Origin: Paracoccaceae bacterium
GTDB lineage: Bacteria > Pseudomonadota > Alphaproteobacteria > Rhodobacterales > Rhodobacteraceae
Assembly: GCA_006226775.1 (NCBI GenBank)
Contig: SBGD01000081.1
Location: 81,223-145,222 of the forward strand
Length of the DNA stretch: 64,000 nt
Reading direction: 5' to 3'
Below, piece by piece: positions 1-8,581 of this stretch. How positions within the stretch are numbered: the first letter of the stretch is position 1; each line of letters opens with the position of its first letter. The notes beneath the pieces were generated by a model that made no database searches, was not told the DNA's origin, and saw only the letters and a list, made by a program, of their open reading frames with translations. Both the position numbers and the translations under genes were made by a program.

Positions 1-272
1 GCCACCGGCGCATCGCTGATCACCGGCGGCGGCAGGGGTTTCGAGCGTGGGCGGATCGTCGAGCGGCCGGTATCGGCCTCGACCCGAACGCGGGAATCGG
101 GGCTCTCGGCATCCTTGACCGAGACAAAGCCCAACCGGCCATCCTCGAGCATCAGGGCCAGCGAGGTGCCCTTGGCATTAAATTGCAGCGCGTTGATCGG
201 GGTCTTGATCTCCCAGGTGCGGGCGATCAGATCGAACAGCGTCATCGCTTGTGGCGGCTTGTGGTGTGTCAT
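1..272 (-). CDS. WD40-like hypothetical protein, N-terminal fragment
   Basis: This is the first 90 or so residues of a protein that runs off the left edge of the window. The segment INALQFNAKGTSLALMLEDG resembles one blade of a beta-propeller (WD40-like), followed by a proline-rich stretch (KPLPPP). The start ATG lies just before the stop of the upstream small gene (stop 275-273), with GGAG about 10 bases upstream, so the two genes are probably co-transcribed and translationally coupled. No signal peptide or membrane segment is visible. The propeller assignment rests on a single repeat-like stretch and is tentative; the rest of the gene is not in view. Confidence 0.5.
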   Translation of the reverse strand, partial: MTHHKPPQAMTLFDLIARTWEIKTPINALQFNAKGTSLALMLEDGRLGFVSVKDAESPDSRVRVEADTGRSTIRPRSKPLPPPVISDAPV

Positions 273-563
273 TCAGCCTTGCTCCTTCATCGCGGCTTCC
301 AGTTCCTCGTCCAAAGCCGAGAGACTCGCCTCCAGCCGGGTGATCGTTTCGGCGTTCTCGTCCAGCGCCGCCTCAATGCGCGCTTGCGCACCGTCAGGGG
401 CGCTGTCGACGGTCCCGTCGCGTTCGTCCTTCAGGTCCAGCACCATCAGCCCGCTGGCCTTCTGGTTCAGCCGAAGCTGCTCGGTATTGGCCTGGGCAAT
501 CGACTGGATGATGGCCACCCGGTCGGTCAGGATGGCGTCGATCTTGCGTGATTGACCTGTCAT
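273..563 (-). CDS. small coiled-coil protein of unknown function
   Basis: A 96-residue acidic, strongly helical protein. Residues from about 60 to the end are heptad-like (IEAALDENAETITRLEASL), predicting a coiled coil. I do not recognise the family. The chosen ATG has a GGGGG ribosome-binding stretch a few bases upstream; an open frame continues further upstream but overlaps the divergent gene at 614. It is directly followed by the WD40-like gene with essentially no gap, so the two may form a small scaffold or complex. No enzyme motif, signal peptide or membrane helix is visible. Confidence 0.6.
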   Translation of the reverse strand: MTGQSRKIDAILTDRVAIIQSIAQANTEQLRLNQKASGLMVLDLKDERDGTVDSAPDGAQARIEAALDENAETITRLEASLSALDEELEAAMKEQG

Positions 564-613
564 CGCGGCCCCCTGTAAAGCGTGGTCGACGTCTGAAACG
601 AAAGGCCACCGCG

Positions 614-886
614 ATGACCGATCCCGCCGATACCCGCTTTTTCCAGGCCCTCCTCGAGGCGTGCCAGCACGACCCCAAGGGCGATGCGGAGTTGCGTGAG
701 GCCATTGCCCGCGCGCTGGAAACCGGCGATCCTCTGGACATGCGCGCGGCGCGCAAGGCTTTGGACGCGCAGGAGAATTCCATGAAGGACAGGATCCTGC
801 GGCAGGTGCACCTGCGCATGGCGACCGACCTCTCGGCGATCTGGGATGCGCTGCCCGGCGCGCCGGGCAACCAGCGCCCGAACTGA
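614..886 (+). CDS. small hypothetical protein, divergent partner
   Basis: A 90-residue soluble protein starting MTDPADTRFFQALLEACQHD, with an AAAGG Shine-Dalgarno-like element about 10 bases before the ATG. An earlier in-frame ATG at 548 would overlap the divergent gene and has no obvious ribosome site, so the later start is preferred. The helical segment DMRAARKALDAQENSMKDRI suggests an all-alpha fold. No family is recognised. It diverges from the coiled-coil gene with a 50-base intergenic space that must contain both promoters. Confidence 0.55.
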   Translation: MTDPADTRFFQALLEACQHDPKGDAELREAIARALETGDPLDMRAARKALDAQENSMKDRILRQVHLRMATDLSAIWDALPGAPGNQRPN

Positions 887-1210
887 GCCTGGTGCAGCCC
901 AGCACCGCAGATCCTGCTTGTGATTGTCGCGCATCGGCGTCCCCTCCCGGTGGCCTGCTGACTTGACGTCGACGAAGCTAACCCCGCGGCGGGATGACGC
1001 AACGACTTCGACCGCGTGGCGCCGGATTTCCGCCCGCGCCGCGCCCGGTCGGTAAAAAGTGTAAATTTGCGTTACGTTTTGATCGGGCGAGTGTAACGGC
1101 CCGTTTCAGGGGCGATTTCGCTGCGGCGCAGAAGGTTGGCCTTGCCGCTTCAGAGCGCGAATCACCGGCTTGATCTCGGCGCGGATTTGGCGCTGATCTG
1201 GGGGGACCGC
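887..1210. other. 324-base intergenic region, no gene seen
   Basis: No credible coding frame. The AT-richer part near 1044-1100 holds CGTTAC (1070-1075) and its inverse GTAACG (1093-1098), plus two GTGTAA hexamers. This could be a promoter or operator for the acetyltransferase gene that follows, but no clear -35/-10 pair stands out. Confidence 0.4.
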
Positions 1211-2056
1211 ATGAGGGGGCCAAGACCGATGGACGAATTTCCCGCGCTTCTGAAGGACCGCGAGCTCAGCCTGCGGAGGCTGGCCGAGCGCGATCTGCCG
1301 GTCCTCGCCGGGCAGCTGAACGACCCCGGCGTCGCGCGCTGGCTGGCCGCGGTGACCCAGCCCTTCGATCCCGCGGAGCTGATGCGCCACGCCCAGCATC
1401 CGGGCGAGCATCTGCGGGTGATCGAGCAGTCCGGCAGGGTGATCGGCGGGCTCTGCATCGGCGCGGCGCTGTGGTACTGGCTGACGCCGGACTGCTGGGG
1501 ACAGGGGCTGATGCAGCGCGCGCTGCGGTGCACCATCGCGGCACGTTTCGCCCGCCCCGCGCCGCCGATCCTCGCCACCTGTCACGAGGACAATGCCGCC
1601 TCGCGCGCCCTGCTGGCCCGGCTGGGCTTTGCGCCCTGCCCCACGGACCGGCGGATGTTCTTTCACGGCACTCAAAGCTCCGAGCCCTGCCGCGATTACC
1701 TGATGGCGCCCGAGCAATGGCACCTGCTGCACCCGCCGAGCTTGCCCGCGGGCTGTGCCACCCTGCGCCCCGCCGGGCAGAAGGACGCGCCCACTCTGGC
1801 CCATATGCTGCCCCGCGCCGGTGAAGAGCCCTGGCCCGAGGCCGACAGTCTGCCGGAGTTCATCGAGACCCATCGGTTTCGCGGCGGCGCGCAGGGGTTG
1901 TTCGTGATCGTCGACGACTGCCGCCGGACCTGCGGCATGGCGCTGATCGGCCCGGAGCTGGCCTTGCGCTTTCTCACCGAGCAGGACGCGGCACGGCACG
2001 GCGCCGCGGTAAGCGCCGCCCTGGCCCGGGGCGCTCAGTCCTTCAGGTGCGCATAG
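1211..2056 (+). CDS. GNAT-family N-acetyltransferase
   Basis: A 281-residue protein with an N-terminal GNAT domain: beta-strand/helix start (LSLRRLAERDLPVLAGQLND), a central acceptor region and the typical C-terminal pattern NAASRALLARLGF that contacts acetyl-CoA. After about residue 170 a second region (TLRPAGQKDAPTLAHML) looks like the start of another GNAT-type domain that is shorter than usual, so the protein may be a degenerate tandem GNAT. The ATG used has GGGGG six bases upstream; alternatives are 1136 and 1229. Its last 22 bases overlap the end of the convergent regulator gene. The acceptor substrate cannot be read from sequence. Confidence 0.75.
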   Translation: MRGPRPMDEFPALLKDRELSLRRLAERDLPVLAGQLNDPGVARWLAAVTQPFDPAELMRHAQHPGEHLRVIEQSGRVIGGLCIGAALWYWLTPDCWGQGLMQRALRCTIAARFARPAPPILATCHEDNAASRALLARLGFAPCPTDRRMFFHGTQSSEPCRDYLMAPEQWHLLHPPSLPAGCATLRPAGQKDAPTLAHMLPRAGEEPWPEADSLPEFIETHRFRGGAQGLFVIVDDCRRTCGMALIGPELALRFLTEQDAARHGAAVSAALARGAQSFRCA

Positions 2057-3819
2057 ACCGTATTGCGCGAGACCCCCAGCCGCCGGGCGGTCAGCGCGGT
2101 ATTGCACTGGCACTCGCGGAACATGCGGCGGATTTCCAGGCAGCGCTGGCGCCGGATCGGCGTCGGCTCGCATTTCGGGCAGGCCCGGGCGGCGCGCGTG
2201 CCGGTCGGAAAGATCTGGGCGATGTGGCTGTCGCGCATGACGCCCGCCGGGAAGGTGGCCACAAGCACCCGCAAGTGATGCTGAAGATCGGCAAGATTGT
2301 CGGGCCGGTCGATGGCCGACAGCACCTTCAGCGCCCGGGTCGAGAGCTTGTGCTCGGGCGAGAGGTCAGCCAGCATCGCCCGGGCGATCTTGGCGAAATC
2401 CGTGCGCGCCGCCAGCTCCGGCAGAGAGACCGCCAGCATCTTCATGCCGGCGCGCGCCACCAGCCGCCCGGCCCAGGGCCCGCCGCTCTCGGTCGCCAGC
2501 ACGCACCAGGCGCGGTCCCGGCCGCCCTGGCGCAGATCGGCGCGCCACGCGCCCAGGTGCTGCGCCGCGGGGTCCGAAAGCGCCGCGACATTCTCGAGCA
2601 CCAGCGTGCCGCCGCCGGAGGTGACCGCCGGGTGCAGGACCGCGCCGAGCGTCTCGGCCTCGGCCAGGCGGCGGCAGTCGATGGAGATCAGCGGCGCGCC
2701 CGGCTGCACCTGGCCATGCACGGCCTCGGCAAAGGCGGTCTTGCCGCTGCCCGGCGCGCCGCGGATGCAGATCGGCTGGCCCAGCGCCGCGGCCTTGCCG
2801 GCCACCCGCAGGGCGTCGCGCACCATCTCGTCGTCCCAGATCAGCCGCCGCGGCAGCGGCGCGGCCACCCGGGCCGGCGCACCGGGGGCACATAGGGGCG
2901 CCGCCGCGCGCTCGGGCGGGGCCGCGGGGTGCAGGCGGGCAAAGAACCCGGCGTTCATCCATTCCGAAAGCCGCAGCGTCTCGCCCTGCGCCAGCCGGCG
3001 CACTTGCGGGTGAAACCCGCCGCGAAAGAGGTCGTCGAAGTGCCGCGCCGTGGCGAAGCCCGCGCCCGAGAGCAGGCGCGCCGAGGCCCGGTTCGCCCCG
3101 GTGATCCGCCCTTCGGGGTCGAGCGCGATCATGCCGACGCTCTGGGTCGGCAGGTACTCGGCGCGGGGGTGGAACTGCAGGAGGATCTCGCCGCGATGGG
3201 CCTCGACGAACAGCCGGTTCTCGATATTGGTGGCGGCAAGATTGACCAGCGCGGCGGTATGCACCTGCCGCTCGGACACCTCGGAGGAGGCATCGAGCAG
3301 CCCGGCAATCGAGCCGTCCGAGGCAAAGATCGGCGCCGAGACGCAGGAGACCGCGGCATGGCAGGCAAAGAAATGCTCGGGCCCGGTCACGATGCTGGTG
3401 CGCCCACGATGCAGCGCCAGCCCCAGCGCATTGGTGCCGCGCAGATCCTCGCGCCAGACAGAACCGGGCCGGACCGAGCGCGCGCAGGCGCTGGCGGTGA
3501 ATTCGCTGTCCATGATCGCGTCGAGCACGACGCCAGTCTCATCGGCGAAGGCGCACATGAAATTGGTGCCGGCGATCTGCGAGCTGAGCAGTTCCAGCTC
3601 GGGCCGCACGATCCGCAGCAGTTGCGCGCGGCCCTGGCGCCGGGTGGTCAGCTCATGGTGCGAGACCACCGCATCCTCGGGCGCGGCGCGCGGGTCCAGC
3701 CCGCTCTTGCGGCAGCGGTCCCAGCTTTGCGCGATCTCCTCGGGCATGGCCGCCTTGGCAAAACAGCCGCCGGATTCAAGCGCGCGGCGCGCCTTCGATA
3801 AGGTCATCCCGGTGGTCAT
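2035..3819 (-). CDS. AcoR-like GAF/AAA/Fis transcriptional regulator lacking GAFTGA
   Basis: A 594-residue regulator. Order of parts: N-terminal GAF-type sensor (roughly residues 60-200, with LRGTNALGLALHRGR, typical of the AcoR family), a PAS-like linker (SVGMIALDPEGRITGANRAS), an AAA-like core with Walker A GAPGSGKT, and a C-terminal Fis-type helix-turn-helix (TALTARRLGVSRNTVYAHLK). The segment between Walker A and Walker B is shortened and carries no GAFTGA loop, which sigma-54 contact requires, so it may act on sigma-70 promoters. A CPKC pair precedes the helix-turn-helix. The ATG at 3819 has AAGGGG ten bases upstream and is preferred over the more upstream frame. No acetoin genes lie nearby; the target is unknown. 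Confidence 0.85.
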   Translation of the reverse strand: MTTGMTLSKARRALESGGCFAKAAMPEEIAQSWDRCRKSGLDPRAAPEDAVVSHHELTTRRQGRAQLLRIVRPELELLSSQIAGTNFMCAFADETGVVLDAIMDSEFTASACARSVRPGSVWREDLRGTNALGLALHRGRTSIVTGPEHFFACHAAVSCVSAPIFASDGSIAGLLDASSEVSERQVHTAALVNLAATNIENRLFVEAHRGEILLQFHPRAEYLPTQSVGMIALDPEGRITGANRASARLLSGAGFATARHFDDLFRGGFHPQVRRLAQGETLRLSEWMNAGFFARLHPAAPPERAAAPLCAPGAPARVAAPLPRRLIWDDEMVRDALRVAGKAAALGQPICIRGAPGSGKTAFAEAVHGQVQPGAPLISIDCRRLAEAETLGAVLHPAVTSGGGTLVLENVAALSDPAAQHLGAWRADLRQGGRDRAWCVLATESGGPWAGRLVARAGMKMLAVSLPELAARTDFAKIARAMLADLSPEHKLSTRALKVLSAIDRPDNLADLQHHLRVLVATFPAGVMRDSHIAQIFPTGTRAARACPKCEPTPIRRQRCLEIRRMFRECQCNTALTARRLGVSRNTVYAHLKD

Positions 3820-3909
3820 GCGCCCGATCCCCTTGCGGTATCGGATCAGTTTTTGAGCAACCGGGCGGAAAATCAACCGTTGTGTTCAGGGATTGAACAG
3901 CGAAAGGGG

Positions 3910-3936
3910 CGGGCCGGACCGCAAGGGCCCGGCCCG
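3910..3936 (-). terminator. hairpin after sugar ABC operon
   Basis: CGGGCCGG (3910-3917) and CCGGCCCG (3929-3936) form a perfect 8-bp GC stem immediately downstream of the substrate-binding protein stop. On the minus strand the stem is followed by CCCCTTTCG, a weak T tract, so termination efficiency is uncertain. Confidence 0.45.
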
Positions 3937-3942
3937 AAAGGC

Positions 3943-4893
3943 CTAGAACGGGCTGTCGGGATAGTAGAACTCGGCCGCGTTCTCGGGGGTGATCAGCACC
4001 GAGCCGATGGTGAAGGTGCCCGAGACCGGCGCGGTCGAGACCATGCCCACCGCCGTCAGCTCGATCGCGGTGGCGATCATCGAGGGCGGATAGGTCACGT
4101 CGGCGGGAATCATCGTGTCGCCGTCCATCACCCGCTTGACCATCTCCTTCATGCCGGCGCCGCCCAGCACGAATTGCACGTCATCGCGGCCCGCCGCGTC
4201 GATGGCGGCCAGCACGCCCACCGCCATGTCATCGTCCGAGGCCCAGACCGCGTCGATCTGCGGATGCTTGGACAGGAAGTCCTGCATCACGTTGAAGCTG
4301 TCGTCGCGGTTCCAGTTGCCGTGCTCCATGCCGATGATCTCGATGCCCGAGCCTTCGATCGCGGCCTGGAAGCCTTCGACCCGCTCGTTGTCGATGGTGG
4401 TGGGAATGCCGCGCAGCACGACGATCTTGCCGCCGTCGGGCATCTTCGAGACCATGTAGTCGCCCGAGACCCTGCCGAAGCCGGGGTTGTCGCCGGCGAC
4501 ATAGAGATCCTCGATGCCCTCGACCGCGAGGCCCCGGTCGACCACCGTCACCCAGGCGCCGCCTTGCGCCACCGCCTGCACCGGCGAGGTCAGCGGCTCG
4601 CTCTCGAAGGGCAGCACCACCAGCGCGTCGATGTTGCGGGTCGCCACCATGTCCTCGATGTCGTTGACCTGCTTGCCGGGGTCCGAGGCGGTGGACAGCA
4701 CGAAATCAAGCTGCGGATAGACCTCTTCCAGCCGCTTGACCGCCTGTTGCGCGTGAAAGTTCATGCCGCCGGCCCAGCCATGGGTGGCGGCGGGGATCGA
4801 GACGCCGATCACCTTGGTGTCCTGCGCCATGGCGACCCCGGCCGAAAGCGCGGCGGCGGCCAGGCCGGTTGCGAAAGTCTTGAGATAGGTCAT
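3943..4893 (-). CDS. sugar ABC transporter, periplasmic substrate-binding protein (ribose type)
   Basis: A 316-residue protein of the pentose/ribose periplasmic binding family (Peripla_BP_4 type). Residues 1-23 form a signal peptide ending AMA before QDTKVIGVSIP. The core has the family pattern DPGKQVNDIEDMVATRNIDAL and the second-domain segment VWASDDDMAVGVLAAI. AGGGAGG lies seven bases before the ATG. It is the last gene of a seven-gene operon, 29 bases after the permease, an unusual place because binding proteins usually come first. With xylA, an isomerase and a dehydrogenase in the same operon, the ligand is probably a pentose, polyol or related sugar; the exact ligand is unknown. Confidence 0.9.
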   Translation of the reverse strand: MTYLKTFATGLAAAALSAGVAMAQDTKVIGVSIPAATHGWAGGMNFHAQQAVKRLEEVYPQLDFVLSTASDPGKQVNDIEDMVATRNIDALVVLPFESEPLTSPVQAVAQGGAWVTVVDRGLAVEGIEDLYVAGDNPGFGRVSGDYMVSKMPDGGKIVVLRGIPTTIDNERVEGFQAAIEGSGIEIIGMEHGNWNRDDSFNVMQDFLSKHPQIDAVWASDDDMAVGVLAAIDAAGRDDVQFVLGGAGMKEMVKRVMDGDTMIPADVTYPPSMIATAIELTAVGMVSTAPVSGTFTIGSVLITPENAAEFYYPDSPF

Positions 4894-4922
4894 GGGGTTC
4901 CTCCCTTGGGATGGCCGGGCGT

Positions 4923-5924
4923 TCAGCCCTTTGCCTTTGCTTCGCGCTGCAGAATGACAGCGAGAATGATGATGACCCCCTGGATCGCGCCGTTCAGGTA
5001 GGGCGAGACCAGGTCGGTCAGGTTGAGAATGTTGTCGATCAGCGACAGGATCAGCACGCCGATCACCGTGCCCCAGACCCGGCCGAAGCCGCCCTTGAGC
5101 ACCGTGCCGCCGATGATGACGGCGGCAATCGCCTCCAGCTCCCAGAGCACGCCGGTCGAGGCCGAGGCCGAGCCCAGCCGCGGCACGTACATGATGGTGG
5201 CCACACCCACCAGCACGCCGAGCATCGCGTAGGTGGCAAGCCGGGTGCGGCCCACGTTGACGTTGGAGTAATGCGCGACATGTTCGCTCGACCCGGTGGC
5301 GGCGCAGTGGCGGCCGAAACGCGCGCGGCTCATGATCACCTCGCCGATGACGACCACCAGCGCAAAGACGATGATCGGCCAGGAGATGCCGAGGATGCCG
5401 TCGAAATAGACCGGGCGGTAGAAAGTTCTGAGCCCGAAATCCAGGGATAGCGTGCCGCCGTCGGCCAGCCAGGTGACGAGGCTGCGATAGATGCCCATGG
5501 TGCCCAGCGTCACGATGAAGGCCTCGATGCCCAGGGTGGTGATCAGAAAGCCGTTGAGCAGCCCGGCCAGCAGCCCGGCCACCAGCGCCACCGCCATACC
5601 CAGCAGGATGATCGGCACGCCCACGCCCAGCGTCGGCAGCGCCGCGTTCATCACCAGGATCATCAGCCCGGCAATGAAGGCCGCCATGGATCCGACCGAA
5701 AGGTCGAGCCCCCCCGCGGTGATGACGAAGGTCATGCCGACGGCAATGATGCCGATGAAGGCCGAGCGCGCCAGCACGTTGGTGATATTGCCCGCGCCGA
5801 GGAAGTTGGGGTTCAGGAACGCCCCGATGGCGATCAGCACCAGCAGGGCGATGATCGGGCCCAGCACGCTCATCGACGGCAGGCGGCGGCGCCTTTGCGG
5901 GGTATTGACGGTTTCGCTGGTCAT
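4923..5924 (-). CDS. sugar ABC transporter permease (RbsC type)
   Basis: A 333-residue, strongly hydrophobic inner-membrane protein of the BPD_transp_2 family. It has about ten membrane helices and the conserved signatures GGLDLSVGSMAAF near residue 70 and EAIAAVIIGGTVLKGGFG near residue 260, the latter contacting the ATPase. The start codon directly follows the stop of the ATPase gene (TGA then ATG), indicating translational coupling. It would form a homodimeric channel for the importer encoded with the flanking ATPase and binding protein. Unlike the related permease at 18.2-18.9 kb, it is intact. Confidence 0.92.
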   Translation of the reverse strand: MTSETVNTPQRRRRLPSMSVLGPIIALLVLIAIGAFLNPNFLGAGNITNVLARSAFIGIIAVGMTFVITAGGLDLSVGSMAAFIAGLMILVMNAALPTLGVGVPIILLGMAVALVAGLLAGLLNGFLITTLGIEAFIVTLGTMGIYRSLVTWLADGGTLSLDFGLRTFYRPVYFDGILGISWPIIVFALVVVIGEVIMSRARFGRHCAATGSSEHVAHYSNVNVGRTRLATYAMLGVLVGVATIMYVPRLGSASASTGVLWELEAIAAVIIGGTVLKGGFGRVWGTVIGVLILSLIDNILNLTDLVSPYLNGAIQGVIIILAVILQREAKAKG

Positions 5925-7442
5925 TCAGGCGGCCCTCTCGCTGGGATCGGCGCCGACGCCCATGGCGTGGCGCACGATGGCCTCTTCGGTGATCGCCTCG
6001 CCTGCGACCTCGCCCGCGATCCGGCCCTGGCGCATCACCAGGACACGGGTCGCAAGGCCGATGATCTCCTGCATCTCGGAGGAGATGACGATGATCCCGT
6101 GCCCCGAGGCGGCAAGCTGGCTGAGAAAGGCATAGATCTGTTGCTTGGTGCCGATGTCGATGCCGCGCGTCGGCTCGTCGACGATCAGGATTTCCGGATC
6201 GGACTGCATGACCTTGGCCAAGAGCAGCTTCTGCTGGTTGCCGCCCGAAAGATTGCCGACCCGCACATCGCGCCGCCCGGCGCGGATGTCGAAATCGCCG
6301 ATCGCCCGGCTCAGCGCCGCCTCCTCGGCCTGCCGGTCGATCAGCACGCCGCCGAACTTGCGCAGCGCCTGCAGCGTCAGGTTCTCGCGCATCCCCTTGT
6401 CCAGCAAAAGGCCGCGCAGCTTGCGATCCTCGGTCAGGTAGCACAGCCGATGGCGCAGCGCATCCGAGGGGCGGCGGATCTGCACCCGCTCACCGCCGAT
6501 CTCGATGCGCGCGGCACTGGCGGGGCGCAGCCCGCACAGCCCCTCCATCGCCTCGGTCCGGCCCGATCCGACCAGCCCGGCAATGCCGAGGATCTCGCCC
6601 TGGCGCAGATCGAAGCTCAGGCTCCGGGCATGGCCCGGCACATCCAGCCCCTCGACCCGCAGCATCACCGGCGCATCGGCAGAAACCTTTGCCTTGGCGG
6701 GATAGAGGTCCGAGACATCGCGCCCGACCATGGCGGTGGCCATCTGGTCCTCGCTCATCTCGGCGACCTGCCCGGTATGCACCACCGCCCCGTCGCGCAT
6801 CACGCTCACCCGGTCGGCGATTTGCTTGACCTCGCCCAGCTTGTGCGAGGTGAAGACGATGGCCGTGCCACTGGCGCGCAGCGCCTCGACCTGCTCGAAC
6901 AGCACCGCGGCCTCGGCATTGGTCAGCACCGCGGTCGGCTCGTCCATGATCAGCACGCGGGCATTGCGGCCCAGCGCCTTGGCGATCTCGACCATCTGCT
7001 TGTCGGAGTTCGACAGTTCCGAGACCGGCGTATCCGGGTCCACCCGGCATTTCACCCGCGCCAGATACTCGCGCGAACGCCGCCGCATCTCGGGTTTGTC
7101 GAGCAAAAGGCCGCGGCGCAATTCGCGGCCCAGAAAGATGTTCTGCTCGACCGTCAGTTGCTCGGCCAGGTTGAATTCCTGGTGGATCAGCACGATGCCC
7201 GCCGCCTCGCCCTCGTGCAGCGAGGCAAAGGTCACCGCCCTGCCCTCCAGCAGGATGCGCCCGGAGGTCACCGGCTGATAGCCCGCGAGGCATTTCATCG
7301 CCGTCGACTTGCCCGCCCCGTTCTCGCCGATCAGCGCCAGCACTTCGCCCGCGCGGATATCGAGATCGACGCCGTGCAGCACCTCGACCGGGCCGAAGCT
7401 CTTGTGCACGTCGCGCAACGACAGGACGGGCGTGTCGCTCAC
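5925..7442 (-). CDS. sugar ABC transporter ATP-binding protein (RbsA/MglA type)
   Basis: A 505-residue tandem ATPase. Domain 1 has Walker A GENGAGKST at residues 39-47, signature LSNSDKQMVEIAKAL and Walker B RVLIMDEPTA. Domain 2 has the degenerate Walker A GLVGSGRTE, signature LSGGNQQKLLLAKV and Walker B EILIVDEPTRGID. This fusion of two ATPase halves is typical of ribose/galactose-type importers. Its start overlaps the stop of the dehydrogenase gene by four bases (ATGA). It energises uptake through the adjacent permease. Confidence 0.93.
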   Translation of the reverse strand: MSDTPVLSLRDVHKSFGPVEVLHGVDLDIRAGEVLALIGENGAGKSTAMKCLAGYQPVTSGRILLEGRAVTFASLHEGEAAGIVLIHQEFNLAEQLTVEQNIFLGRELRRGLLLDKPEMRRRSREYLARVKCRVDPDTPVSELSNSDKQMVEIAKALGRNARVLIMDEPTAVLTNAEAAVLFEQVEALRASGTAIVFTSHKLGEVKQIADRVSVMRDGAVVHTGQVAEMSEDQMATAMVGRDVSDLYPAKAKVSADAPVMLRVEGLDVPGHARSLSFDLRQGEILGIAGLVGSGRTEAMEGLCGLRPASAARIEIGGERVQIRRPSDALRHRLCYLTEDRKLRGLLLDKGMRENLTLQALRKFGGVLIDRQAEEAALSRAIGDFDIRAGRRDVRVGNLSGGNQQKLLLAKVMQSDPEILIVDEPTRGIDIGTKQQIYAFLSQLAASGHGIIVISSEMQEIIGLATRVLVMRQGRIAGEVAGEAITEEAIVRHAMGVGADPSERAA

Positions 7443-8581
7443 AGCGTCACCCAGGCGGCGTTTTGGGCCGAGGATTCCACGCAGGCGCGGATGAACCCCA
7501 TGCCGTCAAGCCCGGCAGAGATCCCCGGCAGCAGGCCCAGCGCGGTGTCAGGGTCCGCGCCGCCCTGCACCGCGCGGATGGCGTCGGCGGCAGCGCTGTA
7601 GATGGTGGCAAAGCCTTCGAGATAGCCCTCGGGATGGCCCGGCGGAATGCGGCTGACCGCATTGGCGGCGTCCGAGGCCCCGGCCCCCATGCGGGTGATC
7701 CGGCGGGTGGCCTCGCCATGCGGCGTGAACCACAATTCGTTGGGGTTTTCCTGCGCCCAGTCGAGCCCGCCCCTGGCGCCGTAGACCCGCAGCCGCAGCC
7801 CGTTCTCGTTGCCCGGGGCCACCTGCGAACACCACAGCATCCCGCGCGCCCCGCCATCGAAGCGCAGGATCACATGGGCATTGTCGTCCAACCTGCGCCC
7901 CGCGCCGAAACTCTGCAGATCGGCGGCCAGTTCGGCGCCCTTCAGCCCGGTGACGAAACAGGCGAGGTTATAGGCATGGGTGCCGATATCGCCCACCGCG
8001 CCGCCTGCGCCCGAGCGCGCCGGATCGGTGCGCCATTCGGCCTGTTTCACGCCCTCGGTCTCGACCGGATCGGTCAGCCAGTCCTGCGGGTATTCCGCCT
8101 GCACCACGCGGATCTGCCCCAGATCGCCGTTCTCCACCATCTGCCGCGCTTGCCGGACCAGCGGATAGCCGGTGTAGTTATGGGTCAGGATGAAGAGCGC
8201 CTTGCTGTCGGCGACGGCCTTTTTCATCGCCTCCGCATCCTCCTGCGTGGCGGTCAGCGGCTTGTCGCAGATCACGTGGATGCCGCGGTCGAGGAAGGCC
8301 TTGGCCGCGGGGAAATGCACATGGTTCGGGGTCACGATGCTGACCGCCTCGATACCGTCGTCGCGGGCGGCTTCCGTCTCGGCCATCTCCTCGAAGCTGC
8401 CATAGGCGCGGTCGGCCGCCAGCCCCAGTGCCTTGCCGCTGGCGGCGGCCTTTTCCGGCGTGGAACTCAAGGCCCCGGCCACCAGTTCGAAACGGTCGTC
8501 GATGCGGCTGGCGATGCGATGCACTCCGCCGATGAAGGCGTCATTGCCGCCGCCGACCATGCCCAGTCTGATGCGTGTCAT
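7439..8581 (-). CDS. Gfo/Idh/MocA-family NAD(P)-dependent sugar or polyol dehydrogenase
   Basis: A 380-residue oxidoreductase. The N-terminal Rossmann domain starts RIRLGMVGGGNDAFIGGVHR and continues to CDKPLTATQEDA near residue 105, the position of the family EKP motif, here with D in place of E. The C-terminal alpha/beta domain has GDIGTHAYNLACFVTG, containing the catalytic histidine region. It shares four bases with the gene on each side. With a TIM-barrel isomerase and xylose isomerase next to it, it probably oxidises a sugar or cyclitol entering through the co-encoded importer, but the substrate cannot be fixed from sequence. Confidence 0.88.
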   Translation of the reverse strand: MTRIRLGMVGGGNDAFIGGVHRIASRIDDRFELVAGALSSTPEKAAASGKALGLAADRAYGSFEEMAETEAARDDGIEAVSIVTPNHVHFPAAKAFLDRGIHVICDKPLTATQEDAEAMKKAVADSKALFILTHNYTGYPLVRQARQMVENGDLGQIRVVQAEYPQDWLTDPVETEGVKQAEWRTDPARSGAGGAVGDIGTHAYNLACFVTGLKGAELAADLQSFGAGRRLDDNAHVILRFDGGARGMLWCSQVAPGNENGLRLRVYGARGGLDWAQENPNELWFTPHGEATRRITRMGAGASDAANAVSRIPPGHPEGYLEGFATIYSAAADAIRAVQGGADPDTALGLLPGISAGLDGMGFIRACVESSAQNAAWVTL

